In this document: one piece after another, positions 55,851 through 62,493 of the stretch | Numbering within the stretch: position 1 is the stretch's first letter | Layout: each line of letters begins with the position of its first letter | Assembly (NCBI GenBank): GCA_900473745.1 | Contig: UCMW01000004.1 | Location: 434,001 to 498,000, forward strand | DNA: 64,000 nt | Direction of reading: 5' to 3' | From: Hyphomicrobiales bacterium | GTDB lineage: Bacteria; Pseudomonadota; Alphaproteobacteria; Rhizobiales; Rhizobiaceae | The notes under the pieces: generated by a model | Seen by the model: the letters and a program-made list of their open reading frames with translations, nothing else | What the model was told of the DNA's origin: nothing | The model's database searches: none | Program-made: the position numbers and the translations under genes

Positions 55851-56726
55851 ATGACGATCGTAATCCCCCGCCTGACGCTCGGCATCATTGCCGATCCCCA
55901 ATATGCCGATCTCGATCCGAACCCGCGATTGAACCGTCATTTCCGCCAATCGCTGCTCAAGCTTCGCGAGGCGGTTGCTCATTTCAACGCACAAGCCCTG
56001 GACGCTGTCGTGGTGCTGGGAGATCTCATCGACCGTGACTGGGAAAACTTGGCGCCTGTCCTCGATATTCTCGAAACGCTCCACGCACCGCGCATCCTTC
56101 TGCCCGGGAATCACGATTTCCTGGTCGATCCCGACCGGTTGACCGAGGTCCATGCCGCACTCGGCATGCCTGCGCCCTATCACGAGGTGCGGATAAACGG
56201 CCTGCGACTGCTCGTCACCGATGGCAACGAGATTTCCCTGTTCGCGCCGCCGATCGGCGACGCAAGGCGGGCGGAGGCAGAACAGCGGTTGGCGGCAATG
56301 AGGGCTGACAATGCGCCCAATGCCAACGACTGGAACGCCGGCGTCTCCGATGCTCAGGCCGGCTGGATCGCCGAGCGACTTTCAGCGGCCGAGGCGGCCG
56401 GGGAGCCGGTGATCCTGCTCGGGCACTATCCGATCCACCCGTCATCCGATCATGCCCTCTGGGGTGCCGAGGACCTCACCGATCTGATCACCGCGTCGCC
56501 CGCCGCAATTGCCTATCTCTGTGGTCACGATCACCGCGGCAATTGGGCAGAACGCGACGGCGTTCACTTCGTCAATTTTTGCGGCATGGTCGACACCGAG
56601 CACGACAATGCCTTTGCGGTCCTCTCGGTTTTCGCAGATCGGATAGAGATCGTGGGACTGGGGCGGGAACCAAGCCGGCAGCTTGCCTTCACCTCGTCCA
56701 AGTTTGTCAGAACTGGCCATTTCTGA
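55851..56726 (+). CDS. Metallophosphoesterase, ADP-ribose/CDP-alcohol diphosphatase-like
   Basis: 291 residues with calcineurin-type metal motifs in order: LGIIADPQYAD (D-x-Q variant of DxH), VVLGDLIDRD, LLPGNHDFLVD, LLGHYPIHPSS and YLCGHDHRGNW. The DPQYAD start and GHDHRG end are typical of the Mn2+-dependent ADP-ribose/CDP-alcohol diphosphatases. No signal peptide; cytoplasmic. No clear operon partners. Confidence 0.85.
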   Translation: MTIVIPRLTLGIIADPQYADLDPNPRLNRHFRQSLLKLREAVAHFNAQALDAVVVLGDLIDRDWENLAPVLDILETLHAPRILLPGNHDFLVDPDRLTEVHAALGMPAPYHEVRINGLRLLVTDGNEISLFAPPIGDARRAEAEQRLAAMRADNAPNANDWNAGVSDAQAGWIAERLSAAEAAGEPVILLGHYPIHPSSDHALWGAEDLTDLITASPAAIAYLCGHDHRGNWAERDGVHFVNFCGMVDTEHDNAFAVLSVFADRIEIVGLGREPSRQLAFTSSKFVRTGHF

Positions 56727-56818
56727 CAGAACGCTGACAGCAATCTGACGCAAATTCGTCATGAATATCCGAAAGTTGCTGCAGCTGCCCCGCATCACTC
56801 CTTTGTGACTTCAATCGC

Positions 56819-56839
56819 ATGTTTGGAGACGGCAAACAT
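56819..56839. promoter_or_regulatory. Inverted repeat upstream of the cytochrome genes
   Basis: ATGTTTG, seven bases, CAAACAT: a perfect 7-7-7 dyad of 21 bases, 54 bases before the class II cytochrome start. Suited to a dimeric repressor or activator; the protein is not identifiable. Confidence 0.4.
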
Positions 56840-56893
56840 ATGTTGCCCGCTAACGATCGCCGGTACGCCGGCCGAGCTCATGGAGAAAAACGG

Positions 56894-57337
56894 ATGAAGT
56901 TGAAAGTCGTTCTGTCCGCCACGGTGGCGATCTGTCTTGGCGTGTCCGCAGCGATCGCTGCGGGCGAACCCCAGGTCGTCCGTCAGGAAGAGATGAAGAA
57001 GGTCGGCGGCGCCATGGGTGCCCTCGGCGCCATCGCCAAGGGTGAGAAACCCTATGATGCGGCAGCCGTGACGGCTGCGCTCACCACCCTGGTCGAGGTC
57101 AGCAAGACCTTCCCCGATCACTTCCCCGCCGGCAGCGAAACGGGCATGGAGTCCGAGGCCGCACCGGCGATCTGGCAGAACATGGACGACTTCAAGGCAA
57201 AGTCGGCCAAGCTGACCGCCGCTGCCGAAGCGCAACTTGCATCCATGCCGGCCGACCAGGCTGGCGTCGGCGCTGCCATGCAGGCCATCGGCGGCACCTG
57301 TGGCGATTGCCACCAGACCTACCGCCTGAAGAAGTAA
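56894..57337 (+). CDS. Class II cytochrome c (c'/c-556-like)
   Basis: 147 residues from the ATG at 56894, with a signal peptide (KLKVVLSATVAICLGVSAAI, then AAGEPQ). A four-helix bundle with the haem site CGDCH near the C-terminus (GGTCGDCHQTYRLKK), the class II arrangement, and the conserved N-terminal methionine region RQEEMKKVGGAMGALGAIAK. Periplasmic electron carrier or gas-binding protein. A dihaem cytochrome gene follows 88 bases later, so both may belong to one chain. Confidence 0.93.
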   Translation: MKLKVVLSATVAICLGVSAAIAAGEPQVVRQEEMKKVGGAMGALGAIAKGEKPYDAAAVTAALTTLVEVSKTFPDHFPAGSETGMESEAAPAIWQNMDDFKAKSAKLTAAAEAQLASMPADQAGVGAAMQAIGGTCGDCHQTYRLKK

Positions 57338-57425
57338 GACCCTCCCGGCGGGCGACGTCCGGCAAACCGGATCGCCCGCCGTTTTGCGCTCTGCAGGGCG
57401 CCGCAATGAGACGATGGAGGCCGGG

Positions 57426-58343
57426 ATGGCATCGACTTTGGTCAAGGGATTGGGCGCACTTGCCGTGCTCGGAGCGGCCGGTTTCGGCGCTTTCCTGTTT
57501 GTCACGGCACCGGATCGTCAGGATCCGTCGGTCTGGGCAGATCTCGGCGAGCCTGATCTCGCCCATGGACGCGAAGTCTTCTTCGCCGGCGGTTGCACGA
57601 GCTGTCATGCACCGGCAGGTGCGACGGGAGATGCGCGACTGATCCTCTCAGGCGGCGCGCCGCTGAAGAGTGATTTCGGCACCTTCCACGCCCCCAACAT
57701 CTCCAGCCACCCGGAAGCCGGGATCGGCGCCTGGACGCTCGCCGAATTCGGCGATGCAATGACCCGTGGGGTGGGCCGCGAGGGTGAACACCTCTATCCG
57801 TCCTTCCCCTATGGCTCCTACGCACGCATGACGCCCAAGGACATCAACGACCTCTACGGCTTCATGAAGAAGCTGCCGGCGAGCGATGTCGTGGCGCCGG
57901 CCCATGAGCTCGGCTTCCCTTTCAACCAGCGCCTGGTGCTGGGTGGCTGGAAATTTCTCTATTTCACAGATGCGCCCCGGGTCGAGCTGGCGGATGCCTC
58001 CGACATGGTGAAGCGGGGTCAGTATCTCGTCGAAGGCCCCGGCCATTGCGGCGAATGCCACACGCCGCGCAATGCCTTGGGTGGCTTCGAAACCGGCAGC
58101 TGGCTGGCCGGTGGCCCCAATCCGGAAGGCGAGGGCACGATCCCGAACATCACGCCGGGCTCGAAGAGCATGGGCTCCTGGAGCGAGGGCGACATCGTCA
58201 CCTATCTGGAGAGCGGCTTCACGCCCGATTACGACAGCGTCGGTGGCTCCATGGTCGAGGTGCAGAAAAACATGGCGGAACTGACCGCCGCCGATCGCGA
58301 GGCGATTGCCGCCTATCTGAAGGCCGTGCCCCCGGTCGAGTGA
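57426..58343 (+). CDS. Membrane-anchored dihaem cytochrome c
   Basis: 305 residues from the ATG at 57426 behind GGAGG. An uncleaved N-terminal helix (LVKGLGALAVLGAAGFGAFL) is followed by two class I cytochrome domains with CTSCH (about 57) and CGECH (about 204). Met ligands may lie in SYARMTPKD and GGSMVEV. It resembles the cytochrome subunit of membrane dehydrogenases (alcohol or gluconate type), but no dehydrogenase gene is adjacent. Confidence 0.9.
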   Translation: MASTLVKGLGALAVLGAAGFGAFLFVTAPDRQDPSVWADLGEPDLAHGREVFFAGGCTSCHAPAGATGDARLILSGGAPLKSDFGTFHAPNISSHPEAGIGAWTLAEFGDAMTRGVGREGEHLYPSFPYGSYARMTPKDINDLYGFMKKLPASDVVAPAHELGFPFNQRLVLGGWKFLYFTDAPRVELADASDMVKRGQYLVEGPGHCGECHTPRNALGGFETGSWLAGGPNPEGEGTIPNITPGSKSMGSWSEGDIVTYLESGFTPDYDSVGGSMVEVQKNMAELTAADREAIAAYLKAVPPVE

Positions 58344-58418
58344 TAACCTCGGCCCAGTTCAGCATCGCGCAAGCCTTGGCTGTCATCTTTCCGTCGTCAG
58401 GATGACATCGGAGGGGAT

Positions 58419-58643
58419 ATGAGCATTGAACGCCGGCGGATGGAGAGTGCGCTCCGGTCCCTGCTCGACAACTATCCCGATCCTGCCTTGCATCGCTGGG
58501 TGCACGAGACTGTCGGCGCCTTCGAAAAACGACTCTCCGCCATCGTCGATCCGCGCGAGCGCGATCACGCCCAGCAGGCAGCCCTCATCCTGATCAAGAC
58601 GACATTGCAGAAGTGGTCGGAAAACCCGCCCGTCAGGCACTGA
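58419..58643 (+). CDS. Small protein of unknown function
   Basis: 74 residues, helical: MSIERRRMESALRSLLDNYP, then DPALHRWVHETVGAFEKRL and ALILIKTTLQKWSENP. GGAGGGGAT precedes the ATG, which supports translation. Not recognised. It converges on the DJ-1 gene with a 15-base gap. Confidence 0.65.
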   Translation: MSIERRRMESALRSLLDNYPDPALHRWVHETVGAFEKRLSAIVDPRERDHAQQAALILIKTTLQKWSENPPVRH

Positions 58644-58658
58644 CGCGGGGCATTCTAT

Positions 58659-59228
58659 TCAACGCCGATGTTCTGCGGCAAAACCTGCCAGCTCTGCTTC
58701 TGCTTCCGGCCCATAGAGATCCAGCGCCTTCAGCACCTCGATCGTGAACGTGTCGGGTGCCGAGCCGGATGCCGTGACGATCTTCCGATCGCCCACTGCC
58801 TGCGGCTGATCGATGTAACGGGCCTCGCCGCGATAGCCGGCATACTTCTGGTGTGAGGCGAGTGAATTGCCTGTATGCGCCACACCATCCAGCACGCCGG
58901 TAGAAGCAAGCGCGCTTGCCGCAGCGCAGATCCCGCCCAGCACCTTGCCCTTGTCGCGGAATTCAGTCGCAAGCGCGGTGAAGTCGAACGCCACGCCCTT
59001 TTCCCAGGCATAGCCGCCGGGAATGATCAATGCGTCGAACTCTTCGGCATCGATCGCATCAAAGCCGATATCGGGCGTCACCTTCAATCCACCCATCGAG
59101 ACCACCGGCCTCCCATCCGGGCTCGCCGTCACGACCTCGCAGTCGAGCCAGTATCGCGTGGCGGCCATCAGGAGCGCAGGCTCCCAGTCGGCGTAATCGT
59201 TCTGAAGGGCAATCACGATGCGGGCCAT
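58659..59228 (-). CDS. DJ-1/PfpI family protein
   Basis: 189 residues. IVIALQNDYADWEPALLMAA at the start, FDALIIPGGYAWEKGV and the nucleophile elbow KVLGGICAAASALASTGVLD with the conserved cysteine define the family. It may be a deglycase, peptidase-like or redox chaperone; the group is functionally broad. GAGGAGACC precedes the ATG, 31 bases after the GNAT stop, so it is the second gene of the operon under the aromatic attenuator. Confidence 0.9.
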   Translation of the reverse strand: MARIVIALQNDYADWEPALLMAATRYWLDCEVVTASPDGRPVVSMGGLKVTPDIGFDAIDAEEFDALIIPGGYAWEKGVAFDFTALATEFRDKGKVLGGICAAASALASTGVLDGVAHTGNSLASHQKYAGYRGEARYIDQPQAVGDRKIVTASGSAPDTFTIEVLKALDLYGPEAEAELAGFAAEHRR

Positions 59229-59259
59229 GATAGGTCTCCTCGCGTCTATCAGGTAAGGC

Positions 59260-59751
59260 TCAGCTAAGCGCCTGCAGGTAACGCATGCCGGTCACCGGCC
59301 GCGGGATGAAATCCATGTTCTCGTAGAAGCGATGTGCGGCGAAATTGCCGGTGGCGGCAGACACCGAAAGGAAGTCGCAGCCCGAGGCGCGTGCGATCTG
59401 GCGGGCCCGATCGACGAGATGCTGGCCAATGCCGTTGCCGCGCTGGCCGTCGCGCACGAACAGGTGATGCAGCTCCATGCCACGCTTGCCTTCCTGCGCC
59501 TTGTAGAGCGGCACGAGGATGGCGTAGCCGATCAGACCCTCTTCGCCGCTGTCGGCAACCAGTGCCTGGATCCAGGGCATGGGCCCGAACAGGTCGCGCT
59601 CCAGCACATCAGGCGTCATGGCCGAGGCATCGCCATGATGCTGGGCGAGCGCCAGGATCATCGCGTTCAGTTCCGGCAGGTCGCGCGGCTTGGCGTGGCG
59701 GATGGCCACTATCGGCGGACGGGGGAGGGTCAGGTCTGTATCTTCGGTCAT
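59260..59751 (-). CDS. GNAT family N-acetyltransferase
   Basis: 163 residues from the ATG at 59751 with AAGGGA upstream. GNAT fold: IRHAKPRDLPELNAMILALA, the acetyl-CoA loop LFVRDGQRGNGIGQHLVDRA (R/Q-x-x-G-x-G/A form) and AAHRFYENMDFIPRPVTGM at the end. The acceptor is unknown. It is preceded by a leader peptide rich in aromatic residues and a terminator, so its expression probably responds to charged Tyr, Phe or Trp tRNA. An amino acid or related amine as substrate would fit, but that is inference. Confidence 0.88.
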   Translation of the reverse strand: MTEDTDLTLPRPPIVAIRHAKPRDLPELNAMILALAQHHGDASAMTPDVLERDLFGPMPWIQALVADSGEEGLIGYAILVPLYKAQEGKRGMELHHLFVRDGQRGNGIGQHLVDRARQIARASGCDFLSVSAATGNFAAHRFYENMDFIPRPVTGMRYLQALS

Positions 59752-59810
59752 GTTACTTTCCCTTGGTCTCATTTCGTGCCGTCAGGGGGAAAGTCGTCCG
59801 GAAAACAACA

Positions 59811-59859
59811 AGGCCGCCTGACGGCGGCCTGTTGACAATGTGATCTTGTCAGGCCGCCG
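59811..59859 (-). promoter_or_regulatory. Attenuator with mutually exclusive stems upstream of GNAT
   Basis: Minus-strand segments: A (59859-59850, CGGCGGCCTG), B (59831-59822, CAGGCCGCCG) and C (59818-59811, GGCGGCCT). A pairs perfectly with B over 10 bp (antiterminator); B pairs with C over 8 bp around GTCA (terminator), followed by TGTTGTTTT. A begins one base after the leader stop codon, so a ribosome that finishes the leader masks A and favours termination. Confidence 0.75.
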
Positions 59860-59860
59860 G

Positions 59861-59914
59861 TTACCGGTAGGCCCAAAAATACGTGCAGGTGATGTTTGCG
59901 CGGATGTCGATCAT
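59861..59914 (-). CDS. Aromatic leader peptide
   Basis: 18 codons including stop: MIDIRANITCTYFWAYR. Tyr, Phe, Trp and a second Tyr fall within the last six residues (codons TAT, TTT, TGG, TAC), next to segment A of the attenuator. The ATG sits 7 bases after the -10 element, predicting a leaderless start as for the known rhizobial trp leader. Too short to be seen by gene finders. It probably senses aromatic aminoacyl-tRNA and controls the GNAT/DJ-1 operon. Confidence 0.75.
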   Translation of the reverse strand: MIDIRANITCTYFWAYR

Positions 59915-59921
59915 GGCGGGT

Positions 59922-59950
59922 GTGATGCGCCAGTTTAAATCGATTGTCAA
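59922..59950 (-). promoter_or_regulatory. Promoter of the leader/GNAT/DJ-1 operon
   Basis: TTGACA (59950-59945), 17-base spacer, CATCAC (59927-59922) on the minus strand. The -35 is perfect, the -10 weak. Predicted start falls at or beside the leader ATG (59914). Confidence 0.6.
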
Positions 59951-60016
59951 CGGGGGAGGGGCAGGTGTTCCCAACTTGCTGATGTGCTATGCTTTCTGGG
60001 ATGGGAGATCGCAGAC

Positions 60017-60283
60017 ATGACGATCAGTCTGAAGCTTGACGATAGTGACCGCGAGAGGATCGAGCGCCAGCTGGCGAGCGGTCGTTTTGCCGATGCCTCC
60101 GCCGTGGTCAGTGCCGGGCTGGAGCTACTTGAGGAGTTTGACGGTGCAAGAGACCGCTGGCTCGATGTCGAAATTCGCGCCCGCTTTGCCGATGCCGAGA
60201 AAAATCCGGAACGCCTGATCTCCGGCGAAGAGGTGTTTGCGCGACTTGAGGCCCGCCACCGCAGTCGCGAAAGCGGCCGATAG
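60017..60283 (+). CDS. parD: ParD-family antitoxin (second copy)
   Basis: 88 residues from the ATG at 60017. Ribbon-helix-helix start TISLKLDDSDRERIERQLAS and GRFADASAVVSAGLELLEEF fit the ParD type, although it is distinct from the copy at 45 kb. parE begins one base after its stop. The frame is open to 59984 but that ATG lies outside the conserved region. Confidence 0.9.
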   Translation: MTISLKLDDSDRERIERQLASGRFADASAVVSAGLELLEEFDGARDRWLDVEIRARFADAEKNPERLISGEEVFARLEARHRSRESGR

Positions 60284-60284
60284 C

Positions 60285-60614
60285 ATGACACGGCCGCTGA
60301 TTGTCCATCCGGATGCGGCCGACGAACTTGATCAACTCTATGATTACATCGCAGAACAGTCTGGGTCGGCAAGGGCCTGGAGCTACGTTGTTTCCGTCAG
60401 ATCTTTCCTCCATGATCTTTGCGCGTATCCTGAACGCGGCAGCTTGCGCAGTAGGAGCTTAGAGGGGCTTCGGATCATCGGCTTCCGCCGTCGCCTCAGC
60501 ATCGCCTTTGTGGTGCGAGAAAACGACGTTCTCGTACTCGGCTTCTTCTATGCGGGCCGAAATATCGATCCGGCACTGCTCGGACAGAGGGTCAATCCAG
60601 CCGAGCAGCGTTGA
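60285..60614 (+). CDS. parE: ParE-family toxin (second copy)
   Basis: 109 residues from the ATG at 60285. VHPDAADELDQLYDYIAEQS, VSVRSFLHDLCAYPERGSLR, GFRRRLSIAFVVRENDVLVL and GFFYAGRNIDPAL match the RelE/ParE fold. It ends 44 bases before the convergent merR gene. No damage visible, so this locus should be active. Confidence 0.9.
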   Translation: MTRPLIVHPDAADELDQLYDYIAEQSGSARAWSYVVSVRSFLHDLCAYPERGSLRSRSLEGLRIIGFRRRLSIAFVVRENDVLVLGFFYAGRNIDPALLGQRVNPAEQR

Positions 60615-60658
60615 CCGCAGCGCTCGACCTTGATTCCCGCCTGTGCCGCACCGGCCCC

Positions 60659-61072
60659 TCAATGCTCCTGCTCACATAGCCCGTGGTCCGACAGCGCCCG
60701 GATCACATAACAATCCCCCACCGTATGGCAGTCGGCGTGCGAGACGATCCGGGCGAGCTCCGCTTCCAGCTTCTTCAGCCGCGCGATCTTCTCCCTGACA
60801 TCGTCGAGCTGTTCCCGCGCGATATGATCCGCCCGCTCGCAAGGCTCTTCCGAATGGCGGCTGAGTGTCAGCAACTCCCGGATCGCCTCGATCGGAAAGC
60901 CGAGATCGCGCGCATGGCGGATGAACGTCAGCCGGTCGAGCTCCCTCTTTTCGTAGCGCCGCTGGTTGCCATCGGTTCTATCCGGCGCCGAGATCAGTCC
61001 CATCTGCTCGTAATAGCGGATGGTCGGCACCTTCACGCCGGCCCGCCGCGACAAGTCTCCAATCGAAAACAT
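60659..61072 (-). CDS. MerR-family metal-responsive regulator
   Basis: 137 residues from the ATG at 61072 (MFSIGDLSRRAGVKVPTIRY). Winged helix with YYEQMGLISAPDRTDGNQRR, a dimerisation helix, and a Cys/His-rich end: CERADH near 84, then CHTVGDCYVI and HGLCEQEH. This pattern resembles CadR/PbrR/ZntR-type sensors of Zn, Cd or Pb; the metal is not determined. It is divergent from the CDF transporter, whose promoter contains its operator. Confidence 0.9.
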   Translation of the reverse strand: MFSIGDLSRRAGVKVPTIRYYEQMGLISAPDRTDGNQRRYEKRELDRLTFIRHARDLGFPIEAIRELLTLSRHSEEPCERADHIAREQLDDVREKIARLKKLEAELARIVSHADCHTVGDCYVIRALSDHGLCEQEH

Positions 61073-61086
61073 GGAAAAAAAACCTC

Positions 61087-61117
61087 TTGAACCTCTAGTC
61101 ACTAGAGATCCTAGATT
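61087..61117 (+). promoter_or_regulatory. MerR-type promoter with 19-base spacer
   Basis: TTGAAC (61087-61092), 19-base spacer, TAGATT (61112-61117). A perfect palindrome CTCTAG-TCA-CTAGAG (61093-61107) fills the spacer. The lengthened spacer is the mark of promoters that MerR proteins untwist on metal binding. Confidence 0.8.
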
Positions 61118-61155
61118 GAGTGCGTGACCACATCAAGACCTGAAGGAAAACTGAA

Positions 61156-61881
61156 ATGAGTGCTGCCTGCGGCCATGACCACGCCCCTTTCGATGGAATG
61201 TCCGATATTTATAAACGCCGGCTCTGGATGGTGATCGCCATCAATGCCGGAATGTTCGCCGTCGAGATGACTGCCGGGCAACTCGCCCGCTCCCAGGCCC
61301 TTCAGGCCGATGCACTGGATTTCTTCGCCGATGCCGTGACCTACGGCATTTCGCTCGCCGTCATCGGCGCTTCGCTGAAGACCCGTAGTATGGCCGCCGC
61401 CGCCAAGGGCGTCAGCCTCTTCCTGATGGGGTTCTGGGTCTTCGGCTCCACCATCTGGCGAGTCTTCTACGGCGGCGTGCCGGAAGCGCCGGTCATGGGC
61501 CTTATCGGCTTCCTGGCGCTTGCCGCCAACGTGGCGAGCGTGCTGCTCCTGATGTCCTACAAGGATGGTGACGCCAATGTGCGCTCCGTCTGGCTCTGCT
61601 CGCGCAATGATGCTGTTGGCAACGTCATCGTCATGATCGCGGCCGTCGGCGTCTGGGGCACTGCGACCGCCTGGCCGGACCTGATCGTCGCCGGCATCAT
61701 GGCGGGCCTGTTCCTCAGTTCCTCCGTCCAGATCCTCTCGCAGAGCCTTGCAGAATGGCGCGCCGGCCAGCCCGTCACTCTGCCCTCGTCCTGCTGCGGT
61801 GCCGGCGAGGCGAGCCACGGACATGATCACGAGGGCCACGGCCACTCTCACGATGGGGCTCCAGAGCACAAGCATGCCTGA
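61156..61881 (+). CDS. Cation transporter, CDF family, short form
   Basis: 241 residues, shorter than usual CDF proteins (about 300) because the cytoplasmic C-terminal domain is missing. About six membrane helices; the first metal pair is intact as DxxxD in ALDFFADAVTYG, but the second site, normally HxxxD, reads CxxxD in WLCSRNDAVGN. The tail holds CC and a run of His (SHGHDHEGHGHSHDG). Exports a divalent metal; selectivity may be shifted towards soft metals. Controlled by the divergent MerR. Confidence 0.85.
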   Translation: MSAACGHDHAPFDGMSDIYKRRLWMVIAINAGMFAVEMTAGQLARSQALQADALDFFADAVTYGISLAVIGASLKTRSMAAAAKGVSLFLMGFWVFGSTIWRVFYGGVPEAPVMGLIGFLALAANVASVLLLMSYKDGDANVRSVWLCSRNDAVGNVIVMIAAVGVWGTATAWPDLIVAGIMAGLFLSSSVQILSQSLAEWRAGQPVTLPSSCCGAGEASHGHDHEGHGHSHDGAPEHKHA

Positions 61882-61900
61882 AAACTGAAGGCTGAACGCA

Positions 61901-61937
61901 AGAAGGCCGGCCTGGCATCATGCCCGGCCGGCCTTCT
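61901..61937. terminator. Bidirectional hairpin after the CDF gene
   Basis: Perfect 12-bp stem AGAAGGCCGGCC/GGCCGGCCTTCT with a 13-base loop, between convergent genes. T-richness is weak on both sides. Confidence 0.65.
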
Positions 61938-61953
61938 GGACCGCATCGTCTAA

Positions 61954-62271
61954 TCAGAATTCCTGATAGGCCGAAGGGGATATTTCGTATTCCCGGTAAG
62001 CCGCCTCGACTGCCTGAACGCGCGAGGCCTCCTCGAAGCGGCTGCGGTTCTGGTTTGCGCCGATCTCGACCGCAGCCTTGCGCGATCCTTCCACGGTCCA
62101 CAGTGCCGAGGCAAGCTGGTTCGACAGGAGGGTGCTGGAGAAAGTGCTGGCGCCGCTCGCGCGGGGCGCGCTGGTATTGGACGTTTCGGGGGCTACATCC
62201 TCCGCGCCGGCCGTGTTCGGCACATATCGGCTTTGGTAGGAGTAGCCGCTTAGGCCGCTTTCGATCCTCAT
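61954..62271 (-). CDS. Small soluble protein of unknown function, CtrA-boxed
   Basis: 105 residues from the ATG at 62271 with GAGGTG upstream; a GTG at 62280 is an alternative. Ser/Ala-rich: MRIESGLSGYSYQSRYVPNT, ASTFSSTLLSNQLASALWTV, and a helical end (SRVQAVEAAYREYEISPSAY). No signal peptide or membrane segment. No family recognised. A perfect CtrA box 23 bases from the start suggests a cell-cycle, motility or surface role. Confidence 0.65.
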   Translation of the reverse strand: MRIESGLSGYSYQSRYVPNTAGAEDVAPETSNTSAPRASGASTFSSTLLSNQLASALWTVEGSRKAAVEIGANQNRSRFEEASRVQAVEAAYREYEISPSAYQEF

Positions 62272-62293
62272 GGCGGACACCTCGGTTGAAGAA

Positions 62294-62309
62294 TTAACCT
62301 TTTGTTAAC
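62294..62309 (-). promoter_or_regulatory. CtrA-type binding site TTAA-N7-TTAAC
   Basis: TTAA, CCTTTTG, TTAAC: an exact match to the full CtrA site. It lies 23 bases upstream of the start at 62271 on the minus strand; no plus-strand gene lies downstream. Confidence 0.6.
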
Positions 62310-62425
62310 CTTTCAACCTTGCGCGAAGCTTGCGTCCCGCAGTGCGTCATGACGATTGGCCCTTGCGAAACGGCGCGAGTGAAAGTACGCGCGCCGAATC
62401 ATGATCTTCAGTCATCGCTGTTTCA

Positions 62426-62445
62426 GGCATTGCCGAAGCAATGCC
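62426..62445. terminator. Hairpin downstream of ptrB
   Basis: Perfect 8-bp stem GGCATTGC/GCAATGCC with CGAA loop (TTCG on minus), 49 bases past the ptrB stop. No T-run follows. The rest of 62310-62493 shows nothing further. Confidence 0.45.
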
Positions 62446-62493
62446 CAAAACACACCCGTTATTGCTTGGAGAATGTGATCGGCGTCACCGCGC

